Positions 60,440-64,000 of a stretch of 64,000 nt of DNA are shown in pieces; the stretch's first letter is position 1; each line of letters opens with the position of its first letter. The notes below the pieces were generated by a model. That model saw only the letters and a list, made by a program, of their open reading frames with translations, ran no database searches and had not been told where the DNA came from. The DNA comes from Peribacillus muralis (lineage in GTDB: Bacteria > Bacillota > Bacilli > Bacillales > DSM-1321): positions 23,646 to 87,645 of the forward strand of contig NZ_CP017081.1 of assembly GCF_001645685.2 (NCBI RefSeq), read 5' to 3'. The position numbers and the translations under genes were made by a program.

Positions 60440-60525
60440 GAACTTACGGATGCGTTAGCTGTAGATAGGGGCTGTCTATATGGCAGCTTTTTCTTGTGGA
60501 ACTAACGGGGCAGGTTAGTTTAATA
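60440..60525 (+). repeat. Array repeat copy (full form)
   Basis: GAACTTACGGATGCGTTAGC, GGGGCTGTCTATATGGCAGC with a T5 run, then GGAACTAACGGGGCAGGTTA. Confidence 0.92.
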
Positions 60526-60573
60526 ATGAAACGGTTTTATTGGTAAATCGTATATAATATACTTTTTTGATAT

Positions 60574-60655
60574 GGGGTAGAGTCAGGAAAATGCGCATTT
60601 ACAACGATAAGCATTTTGATACAAGTCTTATGAGACATTATATAGCCTAATTTAG
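60574..60655 (+). repeat. 82-bp direct repeat, left copy
   Basis: GGGGTAGAGTCAGGAAAATG onward to CCTAATTTAG is identical over 82 bp to 62137-62218. It lies 158 bp before the HNH-like gene. A partial third copy occurs at 10083. Confidence 0.92.
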
Positions 60656-60812
60656 GATTATAACATTCTATCGAAAGAGATTCTTTTCCTTCTTCTTATT
60701 AAAATAGGGGTGTTATTTTAGGTCGGATTTTTTTTACGAGTCTTTTTACCCTGTTATTTTGTTAATTATGGTAAAATTGAGAAGATTTAATATATAAATA
60801 TAAAGGTTGTGA

Positions 60813-61784
60813 TTGCCAATGGATATGCGCCTTTCCCAAAACCATTGCTTTTTGTGCAGCGAGGAGCTGACAAAAAACACAGACGAACACATCTTTCCAA
60901 AATGGCTACAGCACAAATTTAACCTTTGGAATGAAACCATCACGTTATTAAATGGGACGAAGATTCCCTATCGGATGCTAAAAATCCCCTGCTGCAATAC
61001 GTGCAACAATGAACATTTATCTCAACTGGAAAACGAATTAACAAAAGCCGTAGATGGCGGTTATGATTCATTTATACAGTTGGATCAAGACAAAATCTTT
61101 TATTGGGCTGCCAAAATACTATACGGTCTGTTCTTCAAGGAATTGTCCCTCAATATCGATCGAAGGGACCCGATGGCTGGAACGATTATGAGTCCTGAAG
61201 CGATGGGAAAATTCCAAACATTACATATGTTACTACAGGGTATTAGGTTCCCAACTCAATACGTCCCCGTAAAGCCTTATTCAATTTTCATCTTTAAAAT
61301 GTATGAATATGGGGATGAGGATTGGGATGAATCAAACTTTAATTACTTTGACAGTTATTTTTCTACCGTTTTTGGAATGAAAATGAACGATATTGGCTTT
61401 ATTCTATGTATCGAGGATTCAGGTGTTCAATCTGAATTTGGCAATAATTATTTTGATAAGTACAAAGATAAAACTCTTCACCCGATCCAGTTAAAGGAGA
61501 TCTATGCCAAAATCAATTACAAGCAACTTTTAGCAATTTACCCTCCCCGGTATATGACTATTGAAACGGATAATGAACGAATTGTTCAAGTCATTCAGCC
61601 TTCTGGAGATGTATTTGAAGATTGGTCACAGGAACTATATGCACGTGGTTTAGCGCATGTCTGGGGTGCGTATCCCCTTCGGTTCGAAGATATTTATTTT
61701 CCACCTGATCAGGTCATGAGTTACTTAGATAATGAAGATGGCTCATTTAAGCAACTGCCTAAGCATATTATTAAAAAAATTTGA
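60813..61784 (+). CDS. HNH-like zinc-binding protein (possible nuclease)
   Basis: 323 residues; TTG at 60813 is 6 nt after AAAGGT, with ATG at 60819 as an alternative. NHCFLCSEELTKNTDEHIFP (residues about 10-29) and LKIPCCNTCNNEHLSQLENE (about 55-74) give two Cys pairs around a DEHIFPKW motif. This is the Cys-rich HNH arrangement where H in DEHIF would be catalytic. The large C-terminal part (about 85-323) is unknown. Genes of this sort often accompany defence or mobile loci. It lies between two identical 82-bp direct repeats. Confidence 0.75.
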   Translation: MPMDMRLSQNHCFLCSEELTKNTDEHIFPKWLQHKFNLWNETITLLNGTKIPYRMLKIPCCNTCNNEHLSQLENELTKAVDGGYDSFIQLDQDKIFYWAAKILYGLFFKELSLNIDRRDPMAGTIMSPEAMGKFQTLHMLLQGIRFPTQYVPVKPYSIFIFKMYEYGDEDWDESNFNYFDSYFSTVFGMKMNDIGFILCIEDSGVQSEFGNNYFDKYKDKTLHPIQLKEIYAKINYKQLLAIYPPRYMTIETDNERIVQVIQPSGDVFEDWSQELYARGLAHVWGAYPLRFEDIYFPPDQVMSYLDNEDGSFKQLPKHIIKKI

Positions 61785-61825
61785 ATAAAAACAGAGTTTG
61801 TGTAATCAAACTCTGTTTTTATTCA
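61782..61825 (+). terminator. Perfect 19-bp-stem terminator
   Basis: TGAATAAAAACAGAGTTTG (61782-61800) pairs with the segment 61807-61825, loop TGTAAT. The stop codon of the HNH-like gene is the first triplet of the stem. Confidence 0.9.
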
Positions 61826-62136
61826 GCTATTTTATATACTCTGGATTAAGTTCTATTGTGAAACTTTTCTCTAAATGTTACTGTTCTTTTCCCCAGGCTC
61901 TGCTCCCAGATGCTGTCCAGACAAGCATCCTAGCGGAAATTTTTGAAAAGGGAGTGGTGTTTAGGAAACAGCTATTTTTCACGCCAGAAGGTCTTAAAAT
62001 CATCTTCAGCACACTTGTTGTATTACTAGACTGTATCATCTTCGGAAACACCATCGCTGGGGTGTCTGGGAAAGAGAATAGATTTACATAATCAATTACG
62101 GTTTACGTCTAATACGAAACAAACTTTCTTCTTATT
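61826..62136. other. Stretch without a supported gene
   Basis: An open frame of 97 codons covers this region but starts inside the terminator and has no ribosome site. Its middle (ALLPDAVQTSILAEIFEKGV) might be a worn coding remnant. Nothing else recognised. Confidence 0.4.
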
Positions 62137-62218
62137 GGGGTAGAGTCAGGAAAATGCGCATTTACAACGATAAGCATTTTGATACAAGTCTTATGAGACA
62201 TTATATAGCCTAATTTAG
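62137..62218 (+). repeat. 82-bp direct repeat, right copy
   Basis: Identical to 60574-60655 over 82 bp. The two copies bracket the HNH-like gene and 310 bp of debris. An array repeat follows 57 bp downstream. Confidence 0.92.
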
Positions 62219-62274
62219 AGGTACTTTGAATGTATCTCAATAGGTTCTACTCTATTGAGATTGTGAATGATAGT

Positions 62275-62309
62275 ACTTAAACTAACGGGGCAGGTTAGTT
62301 CAATAAGGG
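62275..62309 (+). repeat. Array repeat copy (short form)
   Basis: CTTAAACTAACGGGGCAGGT then TAGTTCAATAAGGG. Last copy before the IS3 element. Confidence 0.88.
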
Positions 62310-62352
62310 ACTTGAGTACAAGCTGCTAAAATATTGGACTGTCAACACTAAA

Positions 62353-63186
62353 CTAGACAACTTTTTTAAGGTGTTCAAGTTTGTAATTAATCGGACTTAC
62401 ATAACCAAGTGTCCCATGAATTCGTATATGATTAAACCAGTGGACATAGTCATGTAATTCCCTTGTTAATTCTTCTAAGCTATCAAAATGTTGACCTTTC
62501 ACAAACTCTGTTTTGATGATTTTGAACGTTGCTTCAGCTACTGCATTATCATAGGGGCAGCCCTTCGTGCTTAAAGACCGCTGAATATGAAAAGTCTCTA
62601 ATGCATCGTCAATCAGTTTATTCTTAAACTCATTTCCACGATCCGTATGGAACAACTGTATTTTACGTAGGTCGACCTTGATGGAGGCAAATGCACGATA
62701 AACGAGGAAGGCATCTTTGTTTGGGCCTGTACTGAAGCCTACGATTTCTCGATTAAAGAGATCGACAAATACACATACGTAATGCCATTGTTGATTGACT
62801 CTTACGTACGTCAAATCGCTTACAATCACCGTCATTTCTTCCTCCTGGTCAAACGCACGGTTTAGTTCATTTTTCTGTTTTGATTCATTACATGATTTCA
62901 TATGTGGCTTAAATTGAGCTACGGTGTAAGTAGAGACAAGACCCTGCTCTTGCATAATACGTCCAATTCTTCGCCGCGAGGCGATGAGTCCGCGCTTTTT
63001 TAATTCTACTTTGATTTTACGTGTCCCATAATTTTGACGGCTTGCCAAAAATATGTCGATCACATCGGATGTAATGTCATCCTCTTTTTCTCTTTCCTTC
63101 GCTTCATAATAATAGGTGCTTCTCGGTAGTTGAAGGACTTTGCACATTGCTGATATCGAGTATTTATGTTGATTATTCTGAATCAC
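62353..63186 (-). CDS. IS3-family transposase OrfB (DDE integrase)
   Basis: 277 residues. An N-terminal HTH_21 region (about residues 45-100, YGTRKIKVELKKRGLIASRR) is followed by the DDE core: first D in VSDLTYVRVNQQWHY (about 138-152), second D in FHTDRGNEFKN (about 199-209), E in NAVAEATFKIIKTE (about 234-247). The frame follows OrfA by 2 bp and is probably made as an OrfAB fusion by -1 frameshifting, as is usual in the family. It appears intact. Confidence 0.92.
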   Translation of the reverse strand: MIQNNQHKYSISAMCKVLQLPRSTYYYEAKEREKEDDITSDVIDIFLASRQNYGTRKIKVELKKRGLIASRRRIGRIMQEQGLVSTYTVAQFKPHMKSCNESKQKNELNRAFDQEEEMTVIVSDLTYVRVNQQWHYVCVFVDLFNREIVGFSTGPNKDAFLVYRAFASIKVDLRKIQLFHTDRGNEFKNKLIDDALETFHIQRSLSTKGCPYDNAVAEATFKIIKTEFVKGQHFDSLEELTRELHDYVHWFNHIRIHGTLGYVSPINYKLEHLKKVV

Positions 63187-63188
63187 AT

Positions 63189-63473
63189 TTACTTTCGTCC
63201 TAGTATCAGCGCAGCTTGCTTTAAAATGTCATTTTCCATTTCAAGTTGTTTATTTCGTTTTCGGAGTTCGATCAGTTCCTTTTGTTCATCTGTTAGATTC
63301 TCTTTTTCCTTAAAGGAACCAGAGTTCTGACTTTGACTCACCCACTTATCCAAAGACGAAGGCGTAAGGTCATACTCACGAATAATCTCTTTTCTTGGTT
63401 TCCCGTTTTGGTACAGCTGTACCATCTGTTGTTTGAAATCTTCCGTAAATGTTCTGCGTTCTCTTTTGGTCAT
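63189..63473 (-). CDS. IS3-family transposase OrfA (HTH protein)
   Basis: 94 residues. The HTH_8 domain (residues about 5-55, RRTFTEDFKQQMVQLYQNGK and IIREYDLTPSSLDKWV) is followed by a leucine-zipper coiled coil (about 62-90, ELIELRKRNKQLEMENDILK). It binds the inverted repeats and multimerises. Confidence 0.92.
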   Translation of the reverse strand: MTKRERRTFTEDFKQQMVQLYQNGKPRKEIIREYDLTPSSLDKWVSQSQNSGSFKEKENLTDEQKELIELRKRNKQLEMENDILKQAALILGRK

Positions 63474-63548
63474 GTAGATTCTCCTCGAATATATTATCTG
63501 TAGTCTACTTGACCTTAAAAATTCTGTCCAACTAAGTGTAGCCTATCC

Positions 63549-63722
63549 AAAACATGTACTAATTTAACGGATGTGAAGGAAGAAATTGATCGAGTTATTG
63601 AAGAATATAATGAACATCGATACCAATGGGGGTTAAAGAAAATGGCCCCGGTACAATACCGGGACCACTTATTAGCCATTTAGGCACTTTTTTATACTGT
63701 CCGTAAAATGGGGTACAGTTCA
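63549..63722 (+). mobile_element. Second IS3-family remnant (OrfB C-terminus and right end)
   Basis: DVKEEIDRVIEEYNEHRYQW and LKKMAPVQYRDHLLAI (stop at 63680) are the C-terminal end of an IS150-type transposase. CTGTCCGTAAAATGGGGTAC then AGTTCA near 63697-63722 looks like its terminal repeat. The rest was lost where the intact IS3 element now sits. Confidence 0.78.
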
Positions 63723-64000
63723 CATAAGGGACGCTCTTTTTTTATCATTTTATCACTCTCAAACTTTTAACCTTAGGTTCCCCAATCAATTAAACCCTTT
63801 ATTTAAGGCAGTACTTTTTAATTATTACTTAACATGGCCACCCGATCGATCGGGTGGCCAAGATAAAAAGAAGAAGTCTGCACCGCGCCAAGGAGCTGCC
63901 AAAAATTCCTTAGCGTACAAAATTTCCGAAATGTTGGAGGTACCCCATTTAAAGAAGACCTTTTGTTATATTTATTTGATTGTTTCGATTTTATTCTTTT
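63723..64000. other. Non-coding end of window
   Basis: No open frame with a ribosome site. The only structure seen is the palindrome at 63835-63860. Confidence 0.5.
63835..63860. repeat. Perfect 26-bp palindrome
   Basis: TGGCCACCCGATC and its exact inverse GATCGGGTGGCCA adjoin with no loop. It is GC-rich in AT-rich surroundings. No T run on either side, so a protein-binding site is more likely than a terminator. Confidence 0.8.

Larger units (their letters stand above)
62336..63548 (-). mobile_element. IS3-family insertion sequence
   Basis: About 1.2 kb. The ends form imperfect inverted repeats of up to 36 bp: left GGACTGTCAACACTAAACTA (62336 on) and right, inverted, GGATAGGCTACACTTAGTTG; both continue to TTTTTAAGG. 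It encodes OrfA (63189-63473) and OrfB (62353-63186). No clear 3-4 bp target duplication is visible, and the right flank is an older IS3 remnant, so the insertion was followed or accompanied by deletion. The exact ends are uncertain. Confidence 0.85.

Noticed and set aside
61798..62091. 97-codon plus-strand frame after the HNH-like gene.
   Set aside because: It starts within the HNH gene's terminator and lacks a ribosome site.
9431..62309. The repeats as a CRISPR array.
   Set aside because: Spacing is irregular and gene-sized, repeats are diverged and of variable length, and no cas genes are present.
1..64000. tRNA, rRNA or riboswitch candidates.
   Set aside because: None seen by eye on either strand; no T-box, TPP or SAM consensus noticed. 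This was not a computed search.

Overview
The window looks like chromosomal DNA of a low-GC Gram-positive spore-former of the Bacillaceae. The protein families (flotillin/NfeD pair, YusW-like lipoprotein, YczI/DUF3953, DUF4181, DUF2716, DinB), the strong AGGAGG ribosome sites and the frequent TTG/GTG starts all fit. A Peribacillus/Bacillus simplex-like host is my guess; no rRNA or other marker is present to prove it.

Layout. Bases 1-5.2 kb are ordinary Bacillus genes: a flotillin cut by the window edge, its NfeD partner behind a textbook SigW promoter, the biotin transporter BioY behind a palindromic operator, a lipoprotein, a hemolysin III protein and a DUF2087 regulator. Bases 5.2-7.9 kb hold a minus-strand cassette: a 70-residue membrane peptide, an ABC ATPase, a 12-helix permease and a small frameshifted partner, a layout typical of peptide export or immunity loci. 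A truncated serine recombinase follows at 8.3 kb.

From about 9.4 to 62.3 kb the window is an accessory region with a striking architecture. Roughly 45 complete, partial or degenerate copies of one 30-125 bp repeat separate mostly small, mostly plus-strand single genes: acetyltransferases, DinB proteins, methyltransferases, GrpB, DUF2716, and many one- or two-helix membrane proteins. A full repeat has a 5' box (AACTAACGGGTGC, often followed by GTTAG), a central Rho-independent terminator hairpin whose stem changes sequence but keeps pairing, and a 3' box (GGAACTAACGGGGCAG then GTTAGTT). Outer CTAAC and GTTAG boxes are inverted. The one minus-strand gene flanked by repeats, at 45.1-45.8 kb, carries them in minus orientation. 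This resembles an integron-style gene-cassette array, although no integrase is visible here. Many genes in it are broken or duplicated.

Some blocks inside the region are conventional operons without the repeats: Ada with a PEP-mutase-like protein; an MFS exporter divergent from an ester cyclase and TetR regulator; an HxlR regulator divergent from a luciferase-like monooxygenase and FMN reductase that share an operator; a GH101-like lipoprotein; and a LysM/SH3 cell-wall protein. A 2.4 kb transposon relic with 48 bp inverted ends and an 8 bp target duplication has split a CPCC zinc-ribbon gene. It carries an erythromycin-esterase-family gene and the end of a TniB/TnsC-like ATPase. GC-rich islets at 55.6-56.4 and 57.4-58.2 kb look recently acquired. 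The window ends in an IS3-family element next to the remains of an older IS3 element.
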